In this document: positions 51,349-60,501 of the stretch, in pieces
How positions within the stretch are numbered: the first letter of the stretch is position 1
Layout of the letters: each line of letters opens with the position of its first letter
Source: RI-153 sp963721725
Lineage (GTDB): Bacteria; Chloroflexota; Anaerolineae; Caldilineales; Caldilineaceae
Length of the DNA: 64,000 nt
Reading direction: 5' to 3'
Assembly: GCA_963721725.1 (NCBI GenBank)
Contig: CAVRLX010000016.1
Span: 771,427-835,426, forward strand
Translations under genes and position numbers: made by a program
Notes under the pieces: model-generated
Database searches by the model: none
The model's input: the letters and a program-made list of their open reading frames with translations, nothing else
Told to the model about the DNA's origin: nothing

Positions 51349-52232
51349 TAGTCATTCTCTCCTTGCGTTGACCGATTCCATCCCACTTGGGCAGCATCGG
51401 CATCCCCGCCTAGCTCGGCATAGACGCTTTCCACGTTGCGGCGGTGCGGCTCGGCGTTTGCGCCCTGATGGCGGAAGGTCATGTCGGCACAGGTGGCGAC
51501 GGTTTCAGCCATGCTTTGGCCCGCGCTAATCGCATTCTCCACGCGCGCCGCAGTTCGGCCAGATAATGTTGATCTTCGCTGATGCGCTGCTGATAGGCGG
51601 TGGCGGTTGTGGAGGGGAAGCCGTGGCCGGGAATGAGCACAGTCACGGTCACTTGTGCCAGCCGTGCCAACGTTTCTTCAAACACAGGCAAGCTGTGGCT
51701 GATAAACGGAATTTCCACGTTGCTGAGAATGTCCGAGGCCCACAGCGTGGCACTCTGTGCCTCGTAAAGCGCGATCTGATCCGGCGCAGTGGCCGGGCGT
51801 GTGAATAACCTCCAGCCGCAAATCGCCTATCTCTAAAATTGCGCCATTATCCACAAGGCGATGGGGCGTGGGCAATACAAACGGCTGTGCGCGCTGAATG
51901 TCATTCTGTGCTTCCCAGCCTGTAATGGCCGCACAGGTCGAGTGACCCTCTGGCCCGGCCAGCACTTCCGGCAACAGGCGGTGCGCCACTACTGTGGCCT
52001 CTGGGAAAACTTCCGGCCCCAGAATATGGTCCCAATGATAGTGGGTGAGGACGAGCAACTCAGCAGTGAAGTTGTGTTCTTCCAGAAATGCGCGGATTGT
52101 TGCCAACTCTGTCGGCGTCATGTTGGGATCGACGAGGCAAGCACGATCCCCAGAAACGAAGATCCCGGCGTTGGTATGGAAGAAGCCGCTCTGGCCGATC
52201 CAGAGTGTGGGGGTGAGTGGGTGGAGGTTCAT
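51348..52232 (-). CDS. MBL-fold metallo-hydrolase, frameshifted twice
   Basis: About 294 residues in three frames: 52232 to about 51786, to about 51545, to 51348. Motifs: LWIGQSGFFHTNAGIFVSGD, metal-binding LVLTHYHWDHILGPE (HxHxDH), VIHTPGHAPDQIALYEAQSA after the first break (one extra T), TVLIPGHGFPST, and a helical tail with AETVATCADMTFRHQGANA. The second break, at 51542-51550 (CGCGCGCCG), misses one G. It resembles the glyoxalase-II/beta-lactamase-like family that hydrolyses thioesters or phosphodiesters; the substrate is unknown. It starts on the stop of the DUF2283 gene (TAATG). Confidence 0.83.
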
Positions 52233-52510
52233 TAAGCTTCCGCTGTTTCCAATTCCCGTCCAGGATCAGAGACGAGCAGCCACTTACTAAAGTGCTCGAT
52301 CATAACGCCTGTCACAGCATTCTCATCTTCCAGGGAAAAGCCGATATAGGCGTAGGCGTCCACGTCATCCCAGACACTGGGCACTGGTTGAGATGTAAAA
52401 TAGATGATTAACGAATCCGACACTGGGTCATAATTTACCCAGAGATTAGAAGGGTCTACACTCTCAGGTAAGTAGGCTTTCACAGAATCGGGAATGGTTA
52501 TCGTCGCCAT
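52232..52510 (-). CDS. DUF2283 family protein, possible antitoxin
   Basis: A 92-residue protein. The LWVNYDPVSDSLIIYFTSQP and DVDAYAYIGFSLEDENAVTG, VMIEHFSKWL pattern is that of DUF2283, small proteins usually encoded directly after a small nuclease-like protein. It overlaps the upstream gene by 13 bases, the typical layout of a two-gene toxin-antitoxin module. An antitoxin role is inferred from pairing, not shown by a DNA-binding motif. Confidence 0.72.
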   Translation of the reverse strand: MATITIPDSVKAYLPESVDPSNLWVNYDPVSDSLIIYFTSQPVPSVWDDVDAYAYIGFSLEDENAVTGVMIEHFSKWLLVSDPGRELETAEA

Positions 52511-52806
52511 AGAATTAACTCTCCTTGCTTCAGACGCTTGACTCTATATGCCGTAATCACTTCGCCGTTGTTTACAACAACTTTAAGCATCCAGCGTTGA
52601 GGGCGGCGTTGATACATGCGATAGTAGACCATGCGCCTGTCATCCACAGCATCTTGTGTAATGTAATCAGGCGCGAAGATGGTCTGTTCAATTTCATCAA
52701 TGTCTGATACGTCGGGATGCTCGACCAGGATATGAGCCTCGTACCAATCTTCTGATAACGTGACTGTACGCCCTTTAGGATCCGTGGCTGTGAGTAGCGG
52801 TTCCAT
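52498..52806 (-). CDS. Small RelE/barnase-fold-like (PBECR/DUF4258-type) protein, putative toxin
   Basis: 102 residues: YEAHILVEHPDVSDIDEIEQ, TIFAPDYITQDAVDDRRMVY, YRMYQRRPQRWMLKVVVNNG, VITAYRVKRLKQGE. The HPxV-helix-DRRxxYYR-LKVVV-xxVxTAY pattern fits the small phage-linked RNase-like (PBECR) and DUF4258 groups. Candidate catalytic residues are the early His, the central Arg pair and the late Tyr/Arg. It precedes the DUF2283 gene with an overlap. It begins 21 bases after the HMG-CoA reductase stop, so it appears to ride in a metabolic operon. Confidence 0.62.
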   Translation of the reverse strand: MEPLLTATDPKGRTVTLSEDWYEAHILVEHPDVSDIDEIEQTIFAPDYITQDAVDDRRMVYYRMYQRRPQRWMLKVVVNNGEVITAYRVKRLKQGELILWRR

Positions 52807-52827
52807 TGTACCCCGGTTACTCTGACT

Positions 52828-54369
52828 TTACCGATTGCGCCCATACTGCTCGTGGCTGGACACCCAATCCGAAGCCGAAATCGCCGCGGCCAGTGAAAGC
52901 TCCCCGGCCAGCACCGTGCCGCCGACAATCTCGGCGAATTTATAGACTTTGCCCTTCCCCACACAGCCCAGCACTTCCAGACATTCGCGCTGCGTCGCCA
53001 GCCCCGTGCCGCCGCCATAGGTCGCTACAATCAACGACGGAATGGTAATGGAAATATAGAGATCCTTTTCTGGTGTCAACTCAACATAAATAATCCCCGC
53101 CGACGACTCGGAGACGTTGGCGACGTCCTGCCCGGTGGCCATAAAAATGGCGGTGATGGCGTTGGCCGAGTGTAGCCCGTTGTTGTTGACGCCCGCCAAA
53201 ATCGACCCAATGTTGGCAATGCCGTAGTGGTGAAAGAGTTTCTCCGGCTCGACGCGCATATTTTCGATCAGCACATTGCGCGGAATCGTGGCCTCGGCGG
53301 TGACGCGCTTGCCACGTGTGCGCATAATGTTCACCTGTGAGGCCTTTTTGTCGGTGGCAAAGTTGGATTCAAGATAGAAATTTTGGATGCCCGCGTAGTG
53401 ATCCAAAATCCACGAGCTGGCGGCAAAGGTGGCGCGCCCCACCATATTCTGCCCTGCGGCATCGCCCGTTTTGAAGTTAAAACGCAAGAAAGCAAATTTA
53501 TTGGACTGGTAAAAATCAATGTAATCCAGCTTTGCCACGCTAGAAGTTGCCTCGGCCTCTTCGCGGATGGGGTCCATATTGCCCTTCACCCACTCGATAA
53601 AATCGCGTGCGCCGCGTGCATCTTCAAAGACAAAGACCGGCGCGCGCTGCATGGCGTCGCCGGTGACAGTGACCTTGACACCGCCGCTCAGGTTGAGCAA
53701 TTTCATGCCCCGGTTATACGATGCCACCAGCGTGCCCTCGGTGGTCGCCATAGGAATAATGAATTCGCCCTGGGCATGTTCGCCGTTGATCTGCAACGGC
53801 CCGGCAAAGCCCAGCGGAATCTGGGCCACGCCGGTGAAATTTTCAATGTTCCCCCCCAGCATGTGCGGATCAAACGAGTACTGGGGCAGGTGTTCCAGCG
53901 TTGCCCCGGTGTATTGCTCGACAAACGCCTGACGCTCGCGGATGATGCCATCGCCGTAATCGTCCTCTTTGCTGCGCGGAATGCGCGTGAGATCGGCTTT
54001 CTCCGAGATCGAATCGTCCACATTGAACTGGAGTTTGCCAAAGGGCGAGGTCTGCACGCTCAGTTCAATTTCATGCTTTCCGTTGCTCAGCGGCGTCATG
54101 CGAATGTTGATCAGCACCTCTTTGCGCAACGGAAAGTCAATTGGCCCGCCCCGGCCCACCTCTTGCGGCGAGAGCTTTTTGCCGTCGCCAAAATCGAGAA
54201 TAATCCGATCCGCCGGGACCGCTTTTCCGTCAATGGCGATCCCCCCAATCCCGGTCAGCTTGGCATCGCTGAGCCGGTTTTTAATGCCAAACTGCACGCC
54301 ATCCACCGTATTTTGCAGACTGCCGAAGGTATAGAGCCGCTTGAGCAACATGCTGGGGATAAAAGCCAT
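52828..54369 (-). CDS. Hydroxymethylglutaryl-CoA reductase, with N-terminal extension
   Basis: 513 residues; reduces HMG-CoA to mevalonate for isoprenoid synthesis. Catalytic core from about 150: ENFTGVAQIPLGFAGPL, PMATTEGTLVASYNRGMKLL (catalytic Glu), VTVTGDAMQRAPVFVFEDA, AAGQNMVGRATFAAS region (Asp), NFATDKKASQVN (Lys), GTGLATQRECLEVLGC and the C-terminal SSHEQYGRNR (His). About 120 extra N-terminal residues are beta-rich (IGGIAIDGKAVPADRIILDF, HEIELSVQTSPFGKLQFNVD) and unlike the membrane anchor of class I enzymes, so the protein is soluble. It heads the run leading to purM and purN. Confidence 0.93.
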   Translation of the reverse strand: MAFIPSMLLKRLYTFGSLQNTVDGVQFGIKNRLSDAKLTGIGGIAIDGKAVPADRIILDFGDGKKLSPQEVGRGGPIDFPLRKEVLINIRMTPLSNGKHEIELSVQTSPFGKLQFNVDDSISEKADLTRIPRSKEDDYGDGIIRERQAFVEQYTGATLEHLPQYSFDPHMLGGNIENFTGVAQIPLGFAGPLQINGEHAQGEFIIPMATTEGTLVASYNRGMKLLNLSGGVKVTVTGDAMQRAPVFVFEDARGARDFIEWVKGNMDPIREEAEATSSVAKLDYIDFYQSNKFAFLRFNFKTGDAAGQNMVGRATFAASSWILDHYAGIQNFYLESNFATDKKASQVNIMRTRGKRVTAEATIPRNVLIENMRVEPEKLFHHYGIANIGSILAGVNNNGLHSANAITAIFMATGQDVANVSESSAGIIYVELTPEKDLYISITIPSLIVATYGGGTGLATQRECLEVLGCVGKGKVYKFAEIVGGTVLAGELSLAAAISASDWVSSHEQYGRNR

Positions 54370-54410
54370 TGGGGTTCTCTCCTCTGATTTTTTACGGATA
54401 AATTGCAGAA

Positions 54411-55019
54411 TTATACTTGGGCTGGATCGGCAAAAATCTCGCTCACCACCACAGAAAACCCCGGTAGCACATCTTCGCCTGTGAGGGTATCTTCTTTCGT
54501 CAGCCTGGTTATATCATCTAAAGAACGATAAACATGGATCTGCGCGAGCCGGGGATCGACAACCCAAACCAGGACGGCATGGATGGCAAAGCATTCGGCT
54601 AGTTTTGTATGGACCTCGCTCCAGGTATCATCCGGTGACATAATTTCCACAATCAACTCTGGGCAGACATCCAAATAGCTATGAGATTGCACCTGTGCAT
54701 AGCGGGCGTTTGAAATAAATGCAACGTCCACACCGCGTACCGTATCCGGGTTCCGGCGCATAAAAACACCCGCTTCGCCAGTGAGCACATACCCCAGTCT
54801 TTGTTGTCTGACAAAAGCAAACAGTAGTGCAGCGATCAGGGCTTCAATAAATCCGTGGGGATACCCTGTAGGCATGATGCGTTTCACTCTTCCTTCCACC
54901 AGCTCTGCCCGTCCGATCCGGCTAGAAAGCGTATATAGTTCTTCCGCTGTGATGATCTTGTCGGAGACAGGATCATCTTCTACCACAGGCGTTGTCCGCT
55001 CAAGAAAAGGCAAAGTCAC
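54411..55019 (-). CDS. Uma2 family endonuclease-like protein (DUF820)
   Basis: 202 residues. The restriction-endonuclease-like core is visible: LSSRIGRAELVEGRVKRIMP, GEAGVFMRRNPDTVRGVDVA (Asp), CPELIVEIMSPDDTWSEVHT (Glu) and a following KLAECFAIHAVLVWVVDPRL with the Lys. Uma2 genes are abundant in cyanobacteria and Chloroflexota and their biological role is unknown. It sits between a RelE/Xre pair and the HMG-CoA reductase gene; the ORF ends 41 bases before the latter. Confidence 0.88.
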   Translation of the reverse strand: MTLPFLERTTPVVEDDPVSDKIITAEELYTLSSRIGRAELVEGRVKRIMPTGYPHGFIEALIAALLFAFVRQQRLGYVLTGEAGVFMRRNPDTVRGVDVAFISNARYAQVQSHSYLDVCPELIVEIMSPDDTWSEVHTKLAECFAIHAVLVWVVDPRLAQIHVYRSLDDITRLTKEDTLTGEDVLPGFSVVVSEIFADPAQV

Positions 55020-55060
55020 AGGAGTACCTCCTAGTTGGCTCTCTAAAGACGATACGTCTT

Positions 55061-55438
55061 TTAGGTTCCAGACACCACATCATCCAACGACAAATTGAGG
55101 GCATGGGCAATCGCCCTGAGCGTTTCGGGGCTGCCCGTTCTTTTCCCCTGCTCGATCTGCGAAAGGTAAGGCTTGCTGATACCACACTTTTCAGCAAGTT
55201 GTTGTTGGGTCAATCCACGAAATTCTCGCCAGACACGAATAGGATTGGCACCATCTAGTAACGCAAAAGCTACCTCACTGGAGACAAGTTCTGCTCCTGC
55301 CGCTATATCCCTCTGGGCCTGATCATAGTCATGAATATCCTCAAGCATTTGGGCATCATCAATGAGCCGCTGATACTCATGGAAGGGAAGGATCGCCCAT
55401 TCTGGCTTGCCATTTTTTTCAATAAATTGCACGCTCAT
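55061..55438 (-). CDS. Xre-family HTH antitoxin
   Basis: 125 residues. The N-terminal MSVQFIEKNGKPEWAILPFH, EYQRLIDDAQMLEDIHDYD part is a Phd-like or RelB-like toxin-contact region. A C-terminal helix-turn-helix (FRGLTQQQLAEKCGISKPYL, SQIEQGKRTGSPETLRAIA) should bind the promoter of the pair and repress it. The start at 55438 overlaps the toxin stop by 4 bases. The frame is open to 55519 but that part is toxin sequence in another frame. Gene order toxin then antitoxin is as in HigBA. Confidence 0.88.
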   Translation of the reverse strand: MSVQFIEKNGKPEWAILPFHEYQRLIDDAQMLEDIHDYDQAQRDIAAGAELVSSEVAFALLDGANPIRVWREFRGLTQQQLAEKCGISKPYLSQIEQGKRTGSPETLRAIAHALNLSLDDVVSGT

Positions 55439-55692
55439 CGGTAAACATCCCCTCTGGCTCCAATTTTTAACACCAAAATTACAAGTAGATCCTCTTTTTG
55501 CTCGTACAATACACGCCAATCGCCCACACGTAGCCGATAGCCTGGACGTCCCCGTAATGGGGTAATGTTATTTTGCAAAGAAGCGGGATCGATAGCAAGT
55601 TGTTCTAGGTTTTCGCGGAGTCGCTGCGCCTCGTTGCGAGACAGTCTGCGTAGAAACTGAGTGGCTTGCTTGGTAAAGACAAGATTATACAT
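55435..55692 (-). CDS. RelE/ParE-family toxin
   Basis: 85 residues of the RelE fold: YNLVFTKQATQFLRRLSRNE, ENLEQLAIDPASLQNNITPL, RGRPGYRLRVGDWRVLYEQK (core PGYRLRVGDWRVLY motif with the basic residues), LVILVLKIGARGDVYR. Members cleave ribosome-bound mRNA or block gyrase. The terminal R-x-x-Y/R pattern (GARGDVYR) is complete, so it should be active. Coupled to the downstream Xre antitoxin. Confidence 0.9.
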   Translation of the reverse strand: MYNLVFTKQATQFLRRLSRNEAQRLRENLEQLAIDPASLQNNITPLRGRPGYRLRVGDWRVLYEQKEDLLVILVLKIGARGDVYR

Positions 55693-55730
55693 AAGCAGAT
55701 GTTAGCATATTGCTAACCCATCAGCAACCG

Positions 55731-56993
55731 CTATTTTTGTCCAATATCCTTGCGGTGAAGTGCCCCTTCAAATTCAATCTGGGCAACGCCCCGGTACGCC
55801 TGCGCTGCCGCATCGGCGATGGTCGTGCCCGTTGCCGTCACTGCCAGCACGCGCCCGCCATCGCTGACAGGTTGGCCGTCGGCCAGGGTTGTGCCGGCAT
55901 GAAAGACAAGACAGCCGGTTGCCTCTGCTTCAGCGATGCCGTGGATCGGCTTGCCCTTGGCATACACGCCAGGATAGCCGCCCGCCGCCATCACCACCGT
56001 GGCCGCCGCATCCCCGCGCCAGTGCAGCTCGATCTCCCCCAGCCGCCCGTCCACACACGCCAGCATGATCTCCGCCAGATCGCTTTCCAACAGCGGCATA
56101 ATTACCTGCGCTTCAGGGTCACCAAAGCGGCAATTATATTCCAACATCTTGGGGCCATCAGCGGTGAGCATCAGCCCCGCATAGATGATTCCCACATAGG
56201 GCAAACCATCGGCGGCAAGGCCAGCCAGTGTCGGCTGCAAAACAGTTCGCTCTACCTCGGCCAGCAGTTCGGGCGTTGCCAGTGGGGACGGCGCAAACGC
56301 GCCCATGCCGCCTGTGTTGGGACCGCCATCGCCGTCAAGCAGCCGCTTGTGATCCTGGGCTGGCGGCATGATCCGCGCCGTTTTGCCATCACAAAAGGCC
56401 AGCACCGAAAGCTCTGGCCCGCTCAGCCGCTCTTCAATCAGCACCGTCTCGCTAGCCTCGCCAAACTGTCGTTCCACCAACATGGCGTATAGCACCGCTT
56501 TGGCTTCGTCGTTGCTCTCCGGCAAGATCACCCCTTTGCCCGCCGCCAGCCCGCTGGCTTTGATCACAGGCGGCGCGCCCAGGCTATCCACATAGCGGAC
56601 CGCTTCGGCATAGTCGCTGAAAATTTCGGCGCGCCCCGTGGGGATGTCGTGGCGGTTCATAAACGCTTTGGAAAACGCTTTGGAGCCTTCCAGTTGGGCG
56701 GCGGCGGCGGTGGGGCCAAAGACGCGCAAGCCCGCCGCCTGAAACCTATCCACAACACCGGCTACCAGCGGCGCTTCTGGCCCCACCACGACCAGATCAA
56801 TGGCGTTGGCCGTGGCAAAATCGCGCAGACGGGGCAGATCGGCGGCGGCAATGGCGATATTTTCGCACTTGGGCGTGATGGCCGTGCCCGCGTTGCCAGG
56901 GGCGACAAAGATATGATCAACCTGCGTTGATTGGCTCAACTTCCAGGCCAGCGCATGTTCGCGCCCGCCCGCGCCGATGAGAAGAAGATTCAT
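55731..56993 (-). CDS. purD: Phosphoribosylamine-glycine ligase PurD
   Basis: 420 residues, standard length. Seen: NLLLIGAGGREHALAWKLSQ, VVGPEAPLVAGVVDRFQAAG, FGPTAAAAQLEGSKAFSKAF, the ATP-grasp loop PPVIKASGLAAGKGVILPES, LLDGDGGPNTGGMGAFAPSP and YNCRFGDPEAQVIMPLLESD. It makes GAR, the second step of purine synthesis. The start at 56993 (MNLLLIGAG) has an AAAAGGGAA leader; the longer open frame reads non-conserved residues. It lies 6 kb from purM and purN, on the same strand. Confidence 0.95.
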   Translation of the reverse strand: MNLLLIGAGGREHALAWKLSQSTQVDHIFVAPGNAGTAITPKCENIAIAAADLPRLRDFATANAIDLVVVGPEAPLVAGVVDRFQAAGLRVFGPTAAAAQLEGSKAFSKAFMNRHDIPTGRAEIFSDYAEAVRYVDSLGAPPVIKASGLAAGKGVILPESNDEAKAVLYAMLVERQFGEASETVLIEERLSGPELSVLAFCDGKTARIMPPAQDHKRLLDGDGGPNTGGMGAFAPSPLATPELLAEVERTVLQPTLAGLAADGLPYVGIIYAGLMLTADGPKMLEYNCRFGDPEAQVIMPLLESDLAEIMLACVDGRLGEIELHWRGDAAATVVMAAGGYPGVYAKGKPIHGIAEAEATGCLVFHAGTTLADGQPVSDGGRVLAVTATGTTIADAAAQAYRGVAQIEFEGALHRKDIGQK

Positions 56994-57000
56994 AGTGAGT

Positions 57001-57085
57001 TCCCTTTTGGGAGAGTGGGAGATTAGGAGATGTGAGAGATTGTCTAGCCTTCTGAAATCCCCCAATCTCCCAATCCCCTAATTTC
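57001..57085. repeat. GGGAGATTAGGAGAT-type inverted repeat, purD-gyrB spacer
   Basis: AGTGGGAGATTAGGAGATG is answered by CCCAATCTCCCAATCCCCTA after a short gap. It is imperfect and loosely related to 32861-32942 and 61816-61890. The spacer holds no gene. Confidence 0.5.
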
Positions 57086-57151
57086 TAAAACAAAAACGCG
57101 GAGGGTCAATTGACCACTCCGCGCTCTCTGTCTGTTCTGCGTTTTTCCGCC

Positions 57152-59103
57152 CTATACGTCCAAATTGCGGACTTCGTGGGCGTGGGTTTGGATGAAGCGG
57201 CGGCGCGGGGGGACGCTGCTGCCCATAAGCATGTCAAAGGTACGATCCGCTTCGGTGGCATCATCCACGGAAACCTGCAACAGGGTGCGGTGTTCGGGGT
57301 TCATGGTGGTCTCCCAAAGCTGTTCTGGGTTCATTTCGCCCAAGCCCTTGTAGCGCTGCTCCAACTTTACATTTTCTTCGCCCATATCTTTGCGCAGTTT
57401 GATCAGCGATGTGTCATTGTAAACGTAGCGGGCATCGCGCTTGGCTTTGCCCTCGCTGCGGTCGGTGACCTGCACACGATAGAGCGGCGGCTGGGCAATA
57501 TACAGATGACCGTTTTCCACCAGCGGCTCCATGTAGCGAAAGAAGAGCGTGAGCAACAGCGTGCGAATGTGCGAGCCGTCCACATCGGCGTCGGTCATGA
57601 TGATGATGCGATTGTAGCGCAGATTGCCCACGGCGAACTCGTCGCCAATGCCCGTGCCCAGCGCCGTGATCAACGCTTGAATCTCTTTGTTGCCCAGCGC
57701 CTTGTCCAGGCTGGTCTTTTCCACGTTGAGAATCTTGCCACGCAGCGGCAAAATGGCTTGGAAGCGGCGGTCGCGGCCCTGTTTGGCCGAGCCACCGGCG
57801 CTGTCGCCCTCGACGATGTAGAGTTCGCTCTCCAGCGGATCGCGGGTGGAGCAATCGGCCAGCTTGCCGGGGAGCGTCATGCTCTCGAGCGCGCTCTTGC
57901 GGAAGACCAGATCACGCGCTTTGCGGGCGGCTTCGCGCGCCGATAGGCCGTCTGGCACTTCTCCAAAATCTTGCGGGCATCGCGCGGATTCTCTTCCATC
58001 CATTCGCCCACAGCCTCGGCCACCACTTGCTCCACATGATAACGCACTTCGTTGTTGAGCAGTTTGAGCTTGTTTTGGCCTTCAAATTGCGGCTCCAAGA
58101 CTTTGACGCTGATAATCGCCGTCATGCCCTGGCGTGTGTCATCGCCGGTAAAGTTGGGATCGCTCTCTTTGAGAAAGCTCTGTTTGCGCGCGTAGTCGTT
58201 AATCTGCCGGGTGAGTGCTGCGCGCAGACCGGTGATGTGTGTGCCGCCGTCGGGCGTGTTAATCGTGTTGGCAAAGGCAAAGACCGACTCGTTGTAGCCA
58301 TCGGTATATTGAATCGCCGCCTCCACCTGGGTGCTTTCCATTTCGCGCTCAATATAGATGGGCGCGTGCAGCACAATGCGGTTCTTGTTGAGATAGCGCA
58401 CAAAGGACTGCACGCCGCCCTCAAAATGAAAGTTCATCTCGCGCTCAGGCTGCACGCGCTCGTCAATGAACTGAATGTCAATGCCACGCGTCAGAAAGGC
58501 CATCTCGCGGAAGCGGATCACCAGCGCTTGCCAGTCGTAGCTCAGCACTTCGAAGATCGTGTCGTCTCGCAAAAAGCGCTGGCTTGTGCCCGTCTCTTTG
58601 GGATCACACTCGCCGATAATTTCCACCCCGGTGACGGGTACACCGCGCTCAAAACGCTGGCGGTGAATTTTGCCGTTGCGCTTGACCGTAGTCTCCATCC
58701 ACTCGCTGAGCGCGTTCACCGCGCTGACGCCAACACCGTGCAAGCCACCAGAGACTTTATAACCGCCGCCGCCAAACTTGCCACCGGCGTGCAATTTGGT
58801 CATCACCACCGTAACCGCCGGCATCCCGGTCTGCTGTTGAATGCCCACGGGAATGCCGGCGCCATTGTCGCTGACGCTAACGCTGTCGTCGGCATGAATG
58901 CGAATTTCGATCTTGTCACAGCGCCCCTGCATGGCCTCGTCAATGGCGTTATCCACCACTTCATAGACCATGTGATGCAGCGCTTTGCCGTCGGTGCCGC
59001 CGATGTACATGCCAGGGCGACGGCGCACGGCTTCCAGCCCTTCCAAGACTTGAATCTGTTCTGCTTCGTAGACGAAATCTGTATTTCTTTTGCCGTTTAC
59101 CAC
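57152..59103 (-). CDS. gyrB: DNA gyrase subunit B, frameshifted
   Basis: About 650 residues in two frames: 59103 to about 57940 and on to 57152. Frame 1 has the GHKL ATPase: LEAVRRRPGMYIGGTDGKAL, HHMVYEVVDNAIDEAMQGRC, DNGAGIPVGI, YKVSGGLHGVGVSAVNALSE, and the transducer. Frame 2 has the TOPRIM part: ELYIVEGDSAGGSAKQGRDR, RFQAILPLRGKILNVEKTSL, MTDADVDGSHIRTLLLTLFF, YKGLGEMNPEQLWETTMNPE. One base is missing in CGCGCGCCG (57934-57942): adding a G gives YRAREAARKARD. The GTG at 59103 behind GGAGG is preferred to the TTG at 59115. An essential gene, so a sequence error is likely. Confidence 0.93.
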
Positions 59104-59175
59104 AGATGCCTCCAAACCGTTGCCCGCCTTTTTTCTGGCAAGCAGGCTTTATAAAAAGTCACAAAAAGATCGACG

Positions 59176-60138
59176 CTACACGCCTTCGCCCACAGGTTTG
59201 GCAGGTTGCCCCACCATTGCCAGCAGACGAGTGCGATAAAAAACCAACAAAGCCAATGCCAGTCCTGTGCCGATGAAAGCGTTTATCATCACCGCCACCA
59301 CCATGCCCACCAAACCGCTGGTTGCCAGTTGGGCGATTAAAAGACCAATCCCCAGCGAGATCAGCCCGGAGATCACCACAAAGCCCAGGGTTGTCCAAAA
59401 ATTGTTGCGCACAAGCAAAACACTGCGCACCACGGCCTGGGCAATCGGCAGATTGTCCAGCACCAGCCCCACAGTCACAAAGTAGAGATAGAAAAAAAGC
59501 ACCATCGACAGGCCACTGAGCAGCACCATCGCGCCACTGCCCAGCGCCGGGCTAAGCAACATGAGCAGTGTCGTGCCGATCGTGGCCGGGATGTAGATGA
59601 TCAAGAGCAACAAGGCAACGCCCACCACAAAAAGCAGCGTGCGCCACCAATGGCGCACTACCCGGCCCATTAGGAGGGAGAGGGTCAGCGACTTCTGGCC
59701 TTCGCCCAGGGGCAATGCACGTGCCAGCAAGTTCATGTAGATCACACCGACGGCCAGGCCAACCAGCCCCAAAAACAGCGCAACCACCCCCGCCTCCAGC
59801 GCAGAATCCACCTGAATGCTGGCATGTGCCTGCTTGAGTTGTGGTACGCCGATTAACAGGCTGGGCATGTGATAGAGCGAGCGGCTGACCAAAAACTCCA
59901 TTAAGTTAGACGTTTCGCCCATCAACGCCAACAGTTGGGGCATCTGCTCGCCCAGGGTTCCCAGCGGCGTGCTGCTGTCAAACCCTTGATAGAGATCGGC
60001 CAGACGCGCAAAGAGCGGCGCAATGCTCAGCCGCGGCGCAGCCCACAACAGCCCATCCAAAAGTAGCGGCACAAGCAGCAATTCCAGATGGCGCAACAGA
60101 AAACGGTATCCAGCAGAAAGACTATCGACAATGCCCAC
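59176..60138 (-). CDS. Integral membrane protein of unknown function
   Basis: About 320 residues with roughly six membrane segments: LELLLVPLLLDGLLWAA, VVALFLGLVGLAVGVIYMNL, TLLFVVGVALLLLIIYIPAT, MVLLSGLSMVLFFYLYFVTV, TLGFVVISGLISLGIGLLIA and MVVAVMINAFIGTGLALALL. No catalytic motif or known family is recognised; the overall look is that of glycerophosphoryl-diester/YckC-like multi-span proteins, without support. The GTG at 60138 (MGIVDSLSAGYRF) follows AGGAG; an ATG at 60174 and a longer frame to 60234 are alternatives. It lies 72 bases upstream of gyrB on the same strand. Confidence 0.7.
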   Translation of the reverse strand: MGIVDSLSAGYRFLLRHLELLLVPLLLDGLLWAAPRLSIAPLFARLADLYQGFDSSTPLGTLGEQMPQLLALMGETSNLMEFLVSRSLYHMPSLLIGVPQLKQAHASIQVDSALEAGVVALFLGLVGLAVGVIYMNLLARALPLGEGQKSLTLSLLMGRVVRHWWRTLLFVVGVALLLLIIYIPATIGTTLLMLLSPALGSGAMVLLSGLSMVLFFYLYFVTVGLVLDNLPIAQAVVRSVLLVRNNFWTTLGFVVISGLISLGIGLLIAQLATSGLVGMVVAVMINAFIGTGLALALLVFYRTRLLAMVGQPAKPVGEGV

Positions 60139-60334
60139 AGAGAAATTTCTCCTCTGCCCGTGTGAGATAAGCATTCCCAACCCTTTGGGCCGGACACAAC
60201 ACGCGCAGACATACTTTATTTTTGCACTACACAATGGCTTTATTTTATCACAAAACAGGCAAAAAGCGAAGTTTCACCTCCTTAAAAACAGAACACATGT
60301 TCACGAGAATTAAGAATTTAACCAACAGGCTGCG

Positions 60335-60363
60335 TTGACGATCAAACCGGGGAACGTTACAAT
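60335..60363 (+). promoter_or_regulatory. Sigma-70-type promoter for murA
   Basis: TTGACG (60335-60340), a 17-base spacer and TACAAT (60358-60363): five of six matches at each box with ideal spacing. Transcription would start near 60370, giving a leader of about 130 bases with a GGAG site at 60492-60495. It lies in the divergent gap between the membrane-protein gene and murA; nothing else is seen in 60235-60501. Confidence 0.75.
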
Positions 60364-60501
60364 TTCTGCGCCAAGGATAGCCGCCGACAATCATTGGGGC
60401 CTTGTGCAGCGCTGGAACGTCGAGCACGGTCCAATCGTTGCCTCCACAGGATCCAACTTTCCTGCGATTTTGTGATTTGTCATCCCCCATAGGAGTAATC
60501 C

